DNA from: Symbiodinium natans
Taxonomy: Eukaryota > Sar > Dinophyceae > Suessiales > Symbiodiniaceae
Length of the DNA: 64,000 nucleotides
Direction: 5' to 3'
Assembly (NCBI GenBank): GCA_905221605.1
Contig: CAJNDS010002488.1
Location: forward strand, 194,900-258,899
Numbering within the stretch: the first letter of the stretch is position 1; each line of letters opens with the position of its first letter. The position numbers were made by a program, and so were the translations under genes. Under the pieces are notes generated by a model. The model searched no databases. It worked only from the letters and a program-made list of their open reading frames with translations, and had not been told where the DNA came from. Shown in pieces: positions 9,528 to 20,033 of this stretch.

Positions 9528-9888
9528 CTAAAGGGGAGAAAGGACTGAGGGCTTAGGGTTTAGGGTTTAGGGTGTAGGGTTTAGGGTTTAGGGTTTAGGG
9601 TTTAGGGCTTCGGACTTACAAGTAACTTATAAGCCTTTAGGCTTCAGCGAAGAGGGAAGAAAAGAGTGCGGGGGGGAGAAAAGGAGAAGAGAGAGAAAGA
9701 GAGAAAGAGAGAGAGAGAGAGAGAAAGAGAGAGCCATAATGTGGCACGGTTCCAGCTATGAGGCCGTGGATGCCGTTGTAGACCCCAAAGCTAGACCCCA
9801 ATAATCTCGCAGTAGGGTTTAGGGTTTAGGGTTTAGGGTGTAGGGCTTAGGGTTTAGGGTTTAGGGTTTAGGGTTTAGGGTTTAGGGT

Positions 9889-9988
9889 TTAGGGCTAGGA
9901 TGGCCCTTAAAGCCCTCTGAACAATATGCCTGAAGATGTTCCTCTTAAACCCACTAAGGGAAATAGAAAATGTCCCAAGGGCCTACCG
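9889..9988. repeat. Family M9 repeat
   Basis: Shares CTAGGATGGCCCTTAAAGCC, CTCTGAACAATATGCC and AAAATGTCCCAAGGGCC with 1668-1757 and 22095-22190; fragments at 1518 and 1801. No clear inverted ends. Confidence 0.6.
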
Positions 9989-10105
9989 AGCTAATGTTCA
10001 AGCACCCCTATAAGGGTAAACGAGATGTACCCTGAAAGAACTAGCTTAGTTGAGCTGGGATATCGTTGCCATGTGTCAGCGTACATGAGGTACCGCCCCA
10101 CCTAC

Positions 10106-10216
10106 CATGTGAGAGCAGAAGCTGGGGCGTCTGAGCGCCGAGCACCCATGTCGCCCCCAGGCATCTGCTGGTACTGCTGGTACTGCGGGTAGCCCATGTA
10201 GGCCTCTGAGCTGAAG
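10106..10216 (-). CDS. Strong exon, Tyr/Gln-rich segment
   Basis: Textbook acceptor (CCCTGACCTTTCAG/C) and donor (ACATG/GTAGGTGGG) bound 111 bp. It reads FSSEAYMGYPQYQQYQQMPG then GDMGARRSDAPASALT. The YPQYQQYQQ segment is the kind of low-complexity Q/Y-rich tract seen in RNA-binding and prion-like proteins; no fold is claimed. Phase: needs two bases, leaves two. Confidence 0.63.
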
Positions 10217-10238
10217 CTGAAAGGTCAGGGAGAAACTT

Positions 10239-10350
10239 AAACCCTAAACCCTAAACCCTAAACCCTAAACCCTAAACCCTAAACCCTAAACCCTAAACCC
10301 TAAACCCTAAACCCTACCCCCTAAACCCCTAAACCCCTAAACCCTACGTA
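10239..10350 (-). repeat. CCCTAAA array
   Basis: About fourteen heptamers, then a few CCCCTAAA octamers. It lies a few bases from the acceptor of the exon at 10106-10216. Confidence 0.88.
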
Positions 10351-11121
10351 GGGGCGCAGTCCCAACCCCTCACCAAACGAAACACCTCAAAAAACCCTGA
10401 ACCCTCAAACCGCTACCTGGTTTCTCCCTCTTCCCTCTGCGCCTCTGGTTTAGGGAGGTTCACCCTGAAGCCCAGATCCTGAAGTTTAGGGTTTAGGGTT
10501 TAGGGTTTAGGGTTTAAGGTTTAAGGTTTAAGGGTTAGGGCGTTTAGGTCTCCGGGGCTCCCCTTGCCCTCTGCGCCTCTGGGTTCTGCGCTGGCCTGGC
10601 ATCGCGGTCCAGAAAACGGAGATGTTGGGGCTTTATCTCTCGGGTGTGAGGTGTAGATGCGGTTTACAAGGCTTGTATGGGCTTACAGGGGTTTTATTGC
10701 AGAGTTCTACACAGGGTTTATAGGGTGTATGGGCATATAGGGTTTTGTTGTAGGGTTGGAGGCTGTTGGGGTCATCTGGGTTGTCAGGGTTTGCAGGGCT
10801 CAGAACCTTGGGGGCGCGGGCTTTTGGAGGGGGCGCAACGCCTTGAGGCTTTGGTTTGGGGGCGAGGGCTTGAGGGATTAAGAACCCGGCAAGTTAATAT
10901 GCTGCTCCGGCAAGTTAATATGCAAAATTCGTGGACGGAAATCAGGATTAGGCTACTACGTCAGTTACTTTGCCTGGGATTCGAACTGCAGTTCCTTGCT
11001 GGGGCGACCCAAGTTTCTGGTTATCCTTGCAAGAGGACGCGCAAACCTCAAGTCTAAACCCTAAACCCTAAACCCAAACCCGAAACCCGAAACCTTGAAC
11101 CCTAAATCCATTTTCGCTCAC

Positions 11122-11229
11122 CAAGCTCCTGCTTGAAATGCCCTTTCGGGCGGCATCTCCGATCTCCGCGCGGAGGGGGTTCCCCCTCATAATGCCCAAA
11201 ACCCTTGCTGGGTAGCTCGATCTACGAGG
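11122..11229 (-). CDS. Strong candidate exon
   Basis: Acceptor CGCTGTTCACAG/CCT and donor AGCTTG/GTGAGCG flank 108 bp, exactly 36 codons in phase 0/0. It includes NPLRAEIGDAARKGISSRSL. Third positions are about two-thirds G/C. A shorter plus-strand frame at 11217-11270 (SIYEAVNSARPIHDKSK) is also GC3-rich but has no GT donor. Confidence 0.53.
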
Positions 11230-12583
11230 CTGTGAACAGCGCAAGGCCGATCCATGACAAGTCCAAGAACAACCCTAAACCCTAATTCCCAAACGACAAA
11301 CCCTAAACCCTAAACCCTAAACCCTAAACCCTAAACCCTAAACTACGTAGCTAAACCTAAACCTTAAACCCCTAAACCCCTAAACCCCTAAACCCTAAAT
11401 CAACCCTAGTCAACCCTCATCCTGAAAGTCGCGAGGGACTTCGGGGAGGGTACCTTTTATTGGCTTGCACGTAGGCTTACAAGTATGGTTTAGGGTTTAG
11501 GGTTTAGGGCTTAGGGTTAGGGTAACCTCCTTCAGGGTAGTTGAATTCCTACCTATAGGTACCCATGAACCCCCCACAGGGGGTCCGAATACAAGCATCT
11601 GTGACAGCAGTCGGACTGCGGGAGTTGAGTTCTCACAACGTAGGGTTCGGGGTTGATGGCCTCGCAAGCTACCCAACCCCCGGGGGCATTACGCACTCCC
11701 CTGGGCGGGAGGACGGAGGGAGCCTGGGGCGCCTCAGGGTTTAGGGTTTAGGGTTTAGGGTTTAGTAATTTAGGGTTTAGGGTTCAGGTAAATTCTTAAG
11801 CCCTAAACCCCTTAACCCCTATACCCGAAACCTGAAAGGACTTGTGAGCTCGGGCTTTTTGAAGGTGCCCCAAGGGCCAGACTCCAGCTAAGCTTCTCAG
11901 GGCTACTTTGAGGTTAAGGGCCAAGGGATTGGGGATTTAGGGATTTAGGGCTTTCGGTTTAGTGAGGTGTGTGTGGGCTAAGCCCGGGTGAGGGTGGTTG
12001 GGGCAAAGCCGCTCCAAAATTTGAAGGCCCCCCCAGGCCCCAGGTAGAGCCCCGTTCTCTGCTATACGCTCAGCATCAGCGACTGCTTGGCCAAGACGCC
12101 TCGTGGGGTGACTTTTTGGCTAAGATTCTCAAGGGGGGGTGGGGGTGGGGATAGATAATATAACCCGAACCATAAACCCTACAGTCCCAGGTAACTCATC
12201 ATCAGCCTCGACTGTTTAGGCGGCGGAACACATTCAGCCGGCTGCAACATTGGGGTTAGGCGGTTAGGGTTGTGAAGTCCTCATGCTCACCATCCTGTCC
12301 CTCCAAACACCCGAAGGCCCGTAAGAACCGCCCCAAGAACGCTGAAGACCCCACCCCACCCCATCCCCCACCCACTTAAGGATGTTAAGTCCTAGATTTA
12401 TGGGCCACTTTCACCCTGCACTCTAAACCCAAACCCTCAACCCTGGACCATGAAGCCCGAATCTACTGTTTGCTTCAGAACCCCGCTAAGGTTTTCAGTG
12501 ACCCAGTAAAAAAAGTACATACTTTTCGGGCTACTTTCCTAATACAGGAACCCAGAAACCCAAAACGTAAAAAAGTCTACCAC

Positions 12584-12670
12584 TTAACACCCCCCCCCCC
12601 CACCCCAAAAACAAATCCCGATAAAGGCAATATGGGGATATTTTCCTTTCATGTTTTGGGGGGTTCTTAA
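12584..12670. mobile_element. Family M3 element with poly-C/poly-G ends
   Basis: Ends TTAACACCCCCCC and GGGGGGTTCTTAA are inverted repeats built on homopolymer runs, with CCCCAAAAACA facing TGTTTTGGGG inside. Confidence 0.58.
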
Positions 12671-13698
12671 ACCTAAACCCTAAACCCTGGACGCTGAGCC
12701 CAGAGACATCCTCGCCTTTGACCTCCCGAGCCCGATACCCTGAGCGCCCACAGCAACCCCTACCCCAGTAAACCGTAAGCCCCAAAGACCCCTAAACTCT
12801 AAGCCCCAAACCCTAAAGCTTAGGGTTTAGGGTTTAGGGTCTAGGAACCCTAAACCCTAAACCCCAAACCCTCAACCCCGAAAAAGATGACACCGCGCTG
12901 GGCCTGGCCTCTATGGGACGCCCCAGTGCTCATCGTCGATGGTGGTGAACACCTGATTAGGCTGTAGGGTTCATAGGGTTTAGGGGGGTTTATTTGGGGG
13001 GTTCATGGGGTTTAGAGGGTTTATAGAGGGTTTATGGAGGGTTTATAGAGGGTTCATAAAGGGCTTAGAGGGTTGTTGGCGTTTAGAGGTATAGGGTTTG
13101 GAGAATTTAGAGATCTTAGAGTCCAGACCCAAATTGTGTTAACTTGAAAATGGTTTAAGGGTTTATGCCTTTATTGTAGGAGAAATTCAAGGAGACCCCC
13201 TTGGGGTTTATGGTTTCGGGTTTAAGGGTTTAGGGTTAGGGTTTAGGGTGAGAGGGGGGGGTAAGGGCTGAGCCAACATCGAGTTCCACCTTGATGCCAG
13301 ATCCTCTCTCAACATTCGGGTTTAGGGTTTAAGTTTGGTTAACAGCAAAACAAAAACAAAATTCAGTTGACAATTAAGTGATACCATCAATGTCGCACCT
13401 AAAAGGCATAGGGTTACAGGGCTTATGGGGCTTTAATGGGTTTATGGACTTATGGCGGTTCAAGGTTTATAGAATTACGGGTTTCGGGTTTATGGGTTTA
13501 TGGGTGTGAGGGATGATGAGGGCTTCAAGGCTTCAGGGTATTGGGGCATGAGGGTTTTTATTTCGGGTATCAGGGCCGGGTCTTAAGGTGCTGGGGGCGT
13601 TGCTAGGGTAATAGGCCCCCCTAAACAATGCGATAAACCTCACACCCCGAACCCAAACCCGATACCCTATGTCCCAAACCCTAACACCACACACCTCC

Positions 13699-13794
13699 TT
13701 GGCAAACCTTATACTAAGAGTCCTTAATAGGGATTGTCATACCCCCTTTTAGAATCCCTATTCAGGACTGTTAGTATAAAGGGGAGCATCCCAA
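13699..13794. mobile_element. Family M2 foldback element
   Basis: Inner arms TAAGAGTCCTTAATAGGGAT and ATCCCTATTCAGGACTGTTA and right end GGGGAGCATCCCAA match M2; the left outer end is degraded. Confidence 0.7.
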
Positions 13795-13822
13795 CCTACA
13801 CCCTAAGCCCTAAACTGTTATT

Positions 13823-13917
13823 TGCTTAAGAACCCCCCCCCCAACAAAGACAATGAGGAAGAGTATGTCTAGTGTTGTTGTTTGTGCTTTTTTTTGAGGG
13901 GGGGGGGGTCTTAAGCA
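13823..13917. mobile_element. Family M3 element
   Basis: TGCTTAAGAACCCCCC at left and GGGGGGTCTTAAGCA at right; the interior CAACAAAGACAATGA faces TTGTTGTTTGTGC. The neighbouring M2 copy ends 28 bp away. Confidence 0.65.
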
Positions 13918-14026
13918 CAGAGTAGAACCAATCCCAAACATCTACCGTAAACCCTAAACCCTGAACCCTAAACCCTAAACCCCAAACATCTGTCACCCCT
14001 CAATGGCTGGAGACAGGCGGCCTCAC

Positions 14027-14081
14027 CCTCGTCAACCAGTGCGTCGATGGAGGCCATGACAGCCTTCTGGCCGTCAGCCAC
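14027..14081 (-). CDS. Strong exon
   Basis: Acceptor GTTCCTGAATCTCAG/GTG and donor GACGAGG/GTGAGG, both near consensus. It reads VADGQKAVMASIDALVDE, probably an amphipathic helix. Phase 0 in, 1 out. It lies just downstream (minus sense) of a 200 bp telomeric array at 14098-14300. The protein is not recognised. Confidence 0.62.
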
Positions 14082-14097
14082 CTGAGATTCAGGAACC

Positions 14098-14300
14098 GTA
14101 GGGTTTAGGGCTTAAGGTTTATGGTTAGGGTTTAGGGTTTAGGGTTTAGGGTTTAGGGTTTAGGGTTTAGGGTTTAGGGTTTAGGGTTTAGGGTTTAGGG
14201 TTTAGGGTTTAGGGTTTCGGGTTTCGGGTTTCGGGTTTAGGGTTTAGGGCTTAGGGTTTAGGGCTTAGGGTTTAGGGTTTAAGGTTCTTAGGGTTTAGGA
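14098..14300 (+). repeat. 200 bp TTTAGGG array
   Basis: About seventeen perfect units, then TTTCGGG and CTTAGGG variants. It separates two strong minus-strand exons (14027-14081 and 14404-14459). Confidence 0.88.
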
Positions 14301-14403
14301 CCTCTAAACCGAAATCATAAACCCTCAACCCTCAACCCTCAGGGCTGAGGGCGATTTTGATTGCGTACAATTGCTGTAGCCATACTCCCCCACACCCCTG
14401 GAC

Positions 14404-14459
14404 CTCTGGAGCTTGGGCCCCCCAGCCGGCGCTCCCTTCTTCTCCACTGCTTCCAGGAT
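14404..14459 (-). CDS. Strong exon
   Basis: Acceptor CCCGCCTTCTGCAG/ATC with a clean pyrimidine tract; donor CCAGAG/GTCCAG. It reads ILEAVEKKGAPAGGPKLQ with G/C at most third positions. It leaves two bases, which does not match phase 0 of the next exon at 14027-14081, so one border or an intervening exon has been missed. Confidence 0.58.
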
Positions 14460-15784
14460 CTGCAGAAGGCGGGAGTTGAAACAAAGGGGTTTAGGGTTTA
14501 GGGTTTAGGGTTTAGGGTTTAGGGTTTAGGGTTTAGGGTTTAGGGTTTAGGGTTTAGGGCCCCTCTGTAGGTTCAGGCTACCCCTAACGGCTCCCTGATG
14601 GAGGTCAGGCCCGATGTGTTGTAAGCAACCCTTGAGTCTATAGACGAAAAGCCCTTAAAGCCCAAAGCCCAAAACCCTTAAGCCCTAAAACCCTAAAGCT
14701 CCAAAAGCTCTAAGTCCCTAAAAAGCCTAGAGACCCAAAAACCCTAAGACCCTAAATACCTGAAACGAATCACCCTAAGACCCTAAAACCCTTACCACCC
14801 AAAACGCAATGGTCGTAAGGCCCAACTTGAGGTTCCCCAACGAATGTTACCAACAAAACTGAGGACTGGATCTCTTTCGGTGTACCGCATCCCTTTCAGG
14901 GATGTTGGTGGGAGGTGTGTGTTGGGGGGGGGGGCGGGGGTGAGGGGCTTTGTCTTTTCAGTTCGGGAGTTGTGGAGACACTAAACCCTAAACCCGAAAC
15001 CCTAAACCCTAAATTTGGGGTTTCGGGTTTCGGTTTGAGAATTCGGTTTGGCCTGAGTGTAGGGTCCTTAACGGAGGGGGGTTCATTGGGGACCTTGCGG
15101 AAGCTGAGGGAGCTGTATAGGGGGCCGATGCAGTGAAATGCACCCGTCCGAAAGCGCTGAAACGCTCTGGGGCCCAATCTTTGCCAACCCCGCAACCTTT
15201 TCAAAGTAAACCCCGAACCCTAAGCCCGAAGCAAGCCCTCTACCCTAAACCCTAAAGCTCCGGGGGCCTGCGGCAAGGTCAGGCCAATCTCGTCTCCAGA
15301 CGTCTTGCGCATGATTTTGCAGTTTGGGGTTTCGGGATTTTGGGGTTTAGGGTTTAGGGTTTAGGGCTTTTGGGGGGTTTTGGGTCTTGGGGGGTCTGGG
15401 AATCAGGGGGTTTGGGATTCCTCAACCCTCAGCAGGGGAGGGCTGGGGGGGGTTTGCGGGTCCAGGGTTTCACGTCTTGGGGCGTGGGAAGTATAGAAGC
15501 AAAAGGGTTTAGGGTTTAGGGTTTAGGGTTTACGGTTTAGGGTTTAGGGTGGGTTTAGGGTTTAGGGTCGTTTGGCCGTGCACCCCAGAGAAATCAGGCT
15601 CTCGGAGCTTAGAGGGTACAGGGCTTGGGGTTTCGCCCACTTGGTCAGTTCTCGGAAAGGACGGTCCCCTGGAAATTGTTGGGGGGCCGGTTGGGCCCCC
15701 TACCTAACCCTAATTCCCAAACCCTAAACCCTAAACCCTAAACCCTAAAATCCCTGAAAAGAAGAAGAAGAAGAAGAACGGGAC

Positions 15785-15832
15785 CTTCAGGTCCTCAAGC
15801 AGACGCATAATCGCAGATCGAAGGGCAGTCCC
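15785..15832 (-). CDS. Candidate exon
   Basis: Acceptor AACATGTGCAG/GGG and donor CTGAAG/GTCCCG bound 48 bp in phase 0/0. It reads GTALRSAIMRLLEDLK, a likely amphipathic helix. On its downstream side is a GAAGAA-type triplet run, then a short CCCTAAA array. Confidence 0.5.
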
Positions 15833-16464
15833 CTGCACATGTTTTCGGGTTGAGGATTTATGGCGTTGAGGGTTATAGGGTGTAGGCTTTACGGTTCAAG
15901 GTCTAGGGTTTAGGGGTTAGGGTTTGGGTTTAGGCCTTAAGGTTTAGGGGGGAGGGGGAAGAGATCCCAACCCGACATTCAGGCCGCTGGACTTCGAGGG
16001 TTTGGGTTTGCGGATGCATCCTCGGTGAGGACAGGAATCAAGGGTTTAGGGTATAGGGTTAGGATTTGTGGGTTTAGGGAAAGTTTCGGGTTTAAAGAAT
16101 TAAGGGTTGTTCGTGAACAACGCAGCACGTTGACAGATGTAGCTTTCTGTAAGATCTTTGGTTCGCGGGTTCAGGCCCGAAGGCCCGCATCAAGTTGTCG
16201 GGATATTTTGACCGTAAGGGCAGGATTTAGGGGTGGGGTTTACTTAGGGTTCTCAAAGTTTCAGGCAGACTGGCTCTTGAATCTTTTAAACCAAGAAAGA
16301 TCCCTGTGCTCCAACTTTGGAGGGTTGACCTCAAGTCTTTGTCAATTTCTCTTGATACTACAATGCTTATCGTTCAAGGCACGCGTGCGAAGAAGGGCCT
16401 TTTTTGCTTCTACGACCCCATGAAGGTCAAGAGGAAACCTGTTCGTTCTGCATCTGCTGCGTCG
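15833..16464. other. Stretch without a firm gene, 3' flank of the first RCC1-like gene
   Basis: It holds TTTAGGG-like text to about 16110 and then about 350 bp of unique sequence that would be the 3' flank of the minus-strand gene ending at 16465. A plus-strand frame across 16300-16460 is open (MLIVQGTRAKKGLFCFYD) but runs straight into the antisense of the RCC1-like gene, so I do not call it. Confidence 0.4.
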
Positions 16465-17901
16465 CTACCTGTTCATCAGCTGACCTTGCAAAGCACGGCG
16501 ATAGCCACCTCTGCCCGCATCACCCCAGGTCACAACAGACCCATCACCCAGAATGGCAGCAAAAGCCCACTTGTTTGCTTCGATGTGCTGCACGTCCTTC
16601 AGCTGAGCTTGCACCGACCTGCTGTCGCCGCCACTGCCGGCATCACCCCAGGTCACAACTGACCCATCGGCCAGAATGGCAGCAAACGCCCTATGGGTAG
16701 CTTGAATCTGCCGCACGTCCCTCAGCTGATCTTGCACGGCACTGCTGTCGCCACCATCGACAGCACGACCCCAGGTCACCACCGACCCATCGCACAGAAT
16801 GGCCGCAAAAGCCGTCGTGGCAGATTGGATCTGTTCCACGTCCCTGAGCTGGCTTTGAACAACGCCGCCGTCACCACCTTTCTCAGCATCGCCCCAGGTC
16901 ACAACAGACCCATCGCCCAGAATGGCAGCAAAGGCCCACTCGTTTGCTTGGATCCGCTGCACGTCCCTCAGCTGAGCTTGCACAGAAGTGCTGTCGCCGC
17001 CGCTGGCAGCATTGCCCCAGGTCACAACTGACCCATCACCCAGAATGGCAGCAAAAGCAGCTTGGGTGGCTTGGATCTGCTGCACTTCCTTTAGCCGAGC
17101 TTGCACGCCACTGCTGTCGCCCCCAAAGCCACGATTACCCCAGGTGACAACAGACCCATCAGCTAAAACCGCAGCAAAAGCACCCTGCGATGCTTGGATC
17201 TGTTGGACGTTCCTGAGCTGACCTTGCACAGCACTGCTGTCGCCACCGAAACCGCCAAAACCCCAGGTCACAACAGACCCATCGCCCAGAATTGCAGCAA
17301 AAGCCCAGATGTTTGATTGAATCTGCTTCACGTCTTCCAGCTGATTTTGAACAGCCCTGCTGTCGCCGCCACTGCTAAGATCGCCCCAGGTCACAACGGT
17401 CCCATCACCCAGAACAGCCGCAAAAGCACCTGCTGTAGATTGGATTCGCTGCACGTCCGTAAGCCGGCCTTGCACCGAACTGCTGTCGCTGCCACCCCAA
17501 ACCACGACCGACCCATCGCCCAGAATGGCAGCAAAAGCCCAGCTGGTAGCTTGGATCTGCTGCACATCCCTCAGCTGATCTTTCACAGCTCTGCTGTCGC
17601 CACCCTCCTTGCCCCAGGTCTCCACTGACCCATCACCAAGAATCGCAGCAAAAGCCCTTCCGTTGCCTCGAACGTGAACGCTTCTAACGTGCAAAGTGAG
17701 CACATCGCCGTTCAGCAGCCCACATGTTTCAAGCGCGGCAGCTCCGTCTAGAACGAACCCGGACGAGTCCAAGAGCCTTCCCTGGCCGACTGCCAGAGTC
17801 CTCTGTGCTCTGCGCCTGAAACAATCCACGCGCTCATCCGGTTCTGCTTCCAATGAAACCGTCCTGCCACTCAGCAGGCTCACCTCAATCGTAAGTGACA
17901 T
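16465..17901 (-). CDS. Ubiquitin-like domain plus ten RCC1-like repeats, intronless
   Basis: The encoded protein has 478 residues. Residues 1-75 (MSLTIEVSLLSGRTVSLEA...) form a ubiquitin-like beta-grasp domain with the pattern of a core LLSG strand, RLLDSSG and GLLNGDVLTL. From about residue 80 follow ten units with core AFAAILGDGSVVTWG, a GGDSSAVQ linker and a QLRDVQQIQA helix-like segment, most of them 41 residues (123 bp). The first two units are shortened. The core matches the RCC1 beta-propeller motif; Symbiodiniaceae relatives are often labelled HERC-like, but no HECT ligase domain is present. A 17-residue upstream extension exists, but its start is translated telomeric repeat (LNPKPQTL), so the MSLTIEV methionine is preferred. 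The last unit is cut off by a TAG stop after GQLMNR. There are no introns although the neighbourhood is intron-rich, which suggests a retrocopy. Probable role: protein-protein scaffold; substrate unknown. Confidence 0.85.
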   Translation of the reverse strand: MSLTIEVSLLSGRTVSLEAEPDERVDCFRRRAQRTLAVGQGRLLDSSGFVLDGAAALETCGLLNGDVLTLHVRSVHVRGNGRAFAAILGDGSVETWGKEGGDSRAVKDQLRDVQQIQATSWAFAAILGDGSVVVWGGSDSSSVQGRLTDVQRIQSTAGAFAAVLGDGTVVTWGDLSSGGDSRAVQNQLEDVKQIQSNIWAFAAILGDGSVVTWGFGGFGGDSSAVQGQLRNVQQIQASQGAFAAVLADGSVVTWGNRGFGGDSSGVQARLKEVQQIQATQAAFAAILGDGSVVTWGNAASGGDSTSVQAQLRDVQRIQANEWAFAAILGDGSVVTWGDAEKGGDGGVVQSQLRDVEQIQSATTAFAAILCDGSVVTWGRAVDGGDSSAVQDQLRDVRQIQATHRAFAAILADGSVVTWGDAGSGGDSRSVQAQLKDVQHIEANKWAFAAILGDGSVVTWGDAGRGGYRRALQGQLMNR

Positions 17902-18566
17902 GATGCCACACAGGATGCAGAGGGTTTGGGGTTTAGGGTTTAAGGATAGCATGATGTTGCCAGGTCAACCCGAAACTGGCTACAAAGGGCCACGAACCGT
18001 CGTGGACGTTAACATCTGCCTGCTTCTGCTGCTTCATTAGCACACGTCACGTGTGCGGGTTAAGGGTTTAGGGTTTAATCAGGGTTTAGGGTTTATATTT
18101 GTGTGGGGTGCTTACTGCCAGTTCGGGGTTCCTGATTAAATCTGTAGAGCCTTGTTTGCTGGCTTTTCGTCGTCGAACAGCATACCCTAAATCATATAGC
18201 CCTTGCCGAACCTTCTGGATGATAGAACTTTCTGTCTATCAGGGTTTTAGGGTCAGGGGGGTTTAGGGTTTAGGGTTAGGGTTTAGGGTTTAGGGCTTAC
18301 AACTACATGTCTCCCTTTGTCCCGGGATGGTGCTTGACGTCTTGGATACTGCCCCATCTCACCAAGCGATACTGCCATGTATCGTACCCAGCCCTAAACC
18401 CCAGACCCTCAACCCAAAACTGTAAACCCTATAAACCCTAAACCCACCAATGTGCTGGGCTGTGTCGCGTGGGTCCGTGCGTGTGGGGCGATACTTTAAC
18501 TTCAGGCCCCCTCTAAACTTTAGGGCGTCGAGTTTGGCGGCGGATTTGTCCGGCTAACGCTTCCTG

Positions 18567-18680
18567 CTTAAGTGGGGTATACGAAAATAGGGGACCACTA
18601 AAATAGACCCCGAGACAGTAGGATCCCCTTATAATCAGGACCCAAGTAAGGGTACCCCGAATATCGAAAACCCCCAAGTA
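18567..18680. mobile_element. Family M7 repeat
   Basis: CTTAAGTGGGGTATACGAAA at left resembles the inverse of TATCGAAAACCCCCAAGTA at right; interior AATAGACCCCGAGACAGTAG. Related copies at 246-335, 26311-26407 and 29046-29132 share ATAGTAGGATCCCC and GGTACCCC. Confidence 0.6.
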
Positions 18681-18959
18681 TGCCAACGAGGGATCATGGG
18701 GGCAAGAGCTGTGGATCTGAGAAGTTGGCAGTCTTGCTGAGTGTTCATCCAACCTGACTCCGCCGGATAGCATATTCCTCTTGCCGGACGGTAAACCCTT
18801 TACCCTAAACCCTAAACGCCCTAAACCCTAAACCCTAAACGCCCTAAACCCTAAACCCTAAACCGTAAATCCTAAATCCTAAACCCTAAACCCTAAACCG
18901 GGAGGGGGAGCCTGTGAAGGATTCGGGCGCACCTTGCTCACAGACACACACAAAGAAAC

Positions 18960-19030
18960 GCCCGAGACACAGAGACAGACAGACAGACAGACAAACGGAC
19001 ACAGACAGACACAGACAGACAGACAGACAT
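18960..19030 (+). repeat. GACA microsatellite
   Basis: About 65 bp of GACAGACA with interruptions. Confidence 0.88.
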
Positions 19031-19275
19031 ACCAATAATGCATACGTATTCGTACACATATGTGTGACGGTGCCTGCAGTCACCGAGCTTCGAGAACCTA
19101 AAATCCTTAAGCCTAAACCCTAAACCCGAAACCCTAAACCCTAAAACCCGAACCCTAAACCCTAAATCCTAAACCCTAAACCCTAAACCCCAAAACTCCA
19201 GTCGAAACTGCACAAGAAGGCCGGCAGCCTCGAGAGCGGGAGCTGGAGCCTGGCCAGGCAACCTGGTTCGAGGAA

Positions 19276-19377
19276 GGTTTAGGGTTTAGGGTTTAGGGTT
19301 TAGGGTTTAGGGTTTAGGGTTTAGGGTTTAGGGTTTAGGGTTTAGGGTTTAAGGTTTAAGGTTTAGGGTTCAGGGTT
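19276..19377 (+). repeat. TTTAGGG array
   Basis: Fourteen units, mostly perfect, directly after the both-strand-open island at 19203-19275. Confidence 0.88.
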
Positions 19378-19890
19378 TACAATGTACAGGGCTTAGGGCT
19401 TTTTTAGGGACTAGGGTTTTCGGGGTTTTCAAGTTTTGTTGAGTTTTCTTATTGCTTCAGGGCTTTCAGGGATTTGGGGTTTGGGGGCTTTAGGGCCTTG
19501 GGTTGTTCAGGGTATGTCAGAGTTGTTTGGGGTTTAGGTCTTCTAGGCTTGCGGCTTCAGTGCTCTGCTCGCTGAAGCCCATCGCCAGACTGTAGCGCTC
19601 ATGGTTGCGGCTTTGGCTTAGGGTGTAGGGTTTAGGGTTTATAGGGCTAAGGGTTTAGAGCTCAGGGTTTGGGGTGTAGAATTCAGGGCTCAGTGCTACG
19701 GGGCTAAGGGCGATGGTATGCACATGGGGCTAAACCCTAAACCCTAAGCCCTAAACCCTAAACCCTAAGCCCTAAACCCTAAACCCTAAACCCTAAATCA
19801 ATAACTCCATGCATCGCAGGCACGAAACTGAAGAGCCCAAACCCCCAAAACCGACGGCCTACACCCCTGCCCCTGCCAAAAACAGGTATT

Positions 19891-20033
19891 TTGGTAGCCC
19901 TAAACCCTAAACCCTAAATTCTGTAACCATGTTGCAATAAGGGTACCCTTTTTTGGGGATTCGATACATTTTTACATGCGGACACCGAGAGCCCCCAAAA
20001 CACGGGCACGAACGGGCACCACTGGGCTACCAA
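19891..20033. mobile_element. Family M4 element with an internal telomeric insertion
   Basis: Ends TTGGTAGCCC and ACTGGGCTACCAA. At 19901-19923 a block of telomeric repeat plus TTCTG replaces the AG found in the copy at 52578; sequence on both sides then aligns (TAACCATGTTGCAATAAGGG against TAACCATCTTATCATAAGGG). Confidence 0.7.

Noticed and set aside
10970-11060. GGGATTCGAAC-like tRNA T-arm
   Set aside because: Flanking stem bases do not pair and no anticodon or D arm can be built.
16150-16200. GCGGGTTCAGGCCCG as a tRNA T-arm
   Set aside because: Stem is incomplete and no cloverleaf forms.
16306-17628. Several open frames on the plus strand opposite the first RCC1-like gene, and likewise at 55783-57064 opposite the second
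   Set aside because: They are antisense shadows with the 123 bp periodicity of the repeats (LHxxAVA-like peptides).
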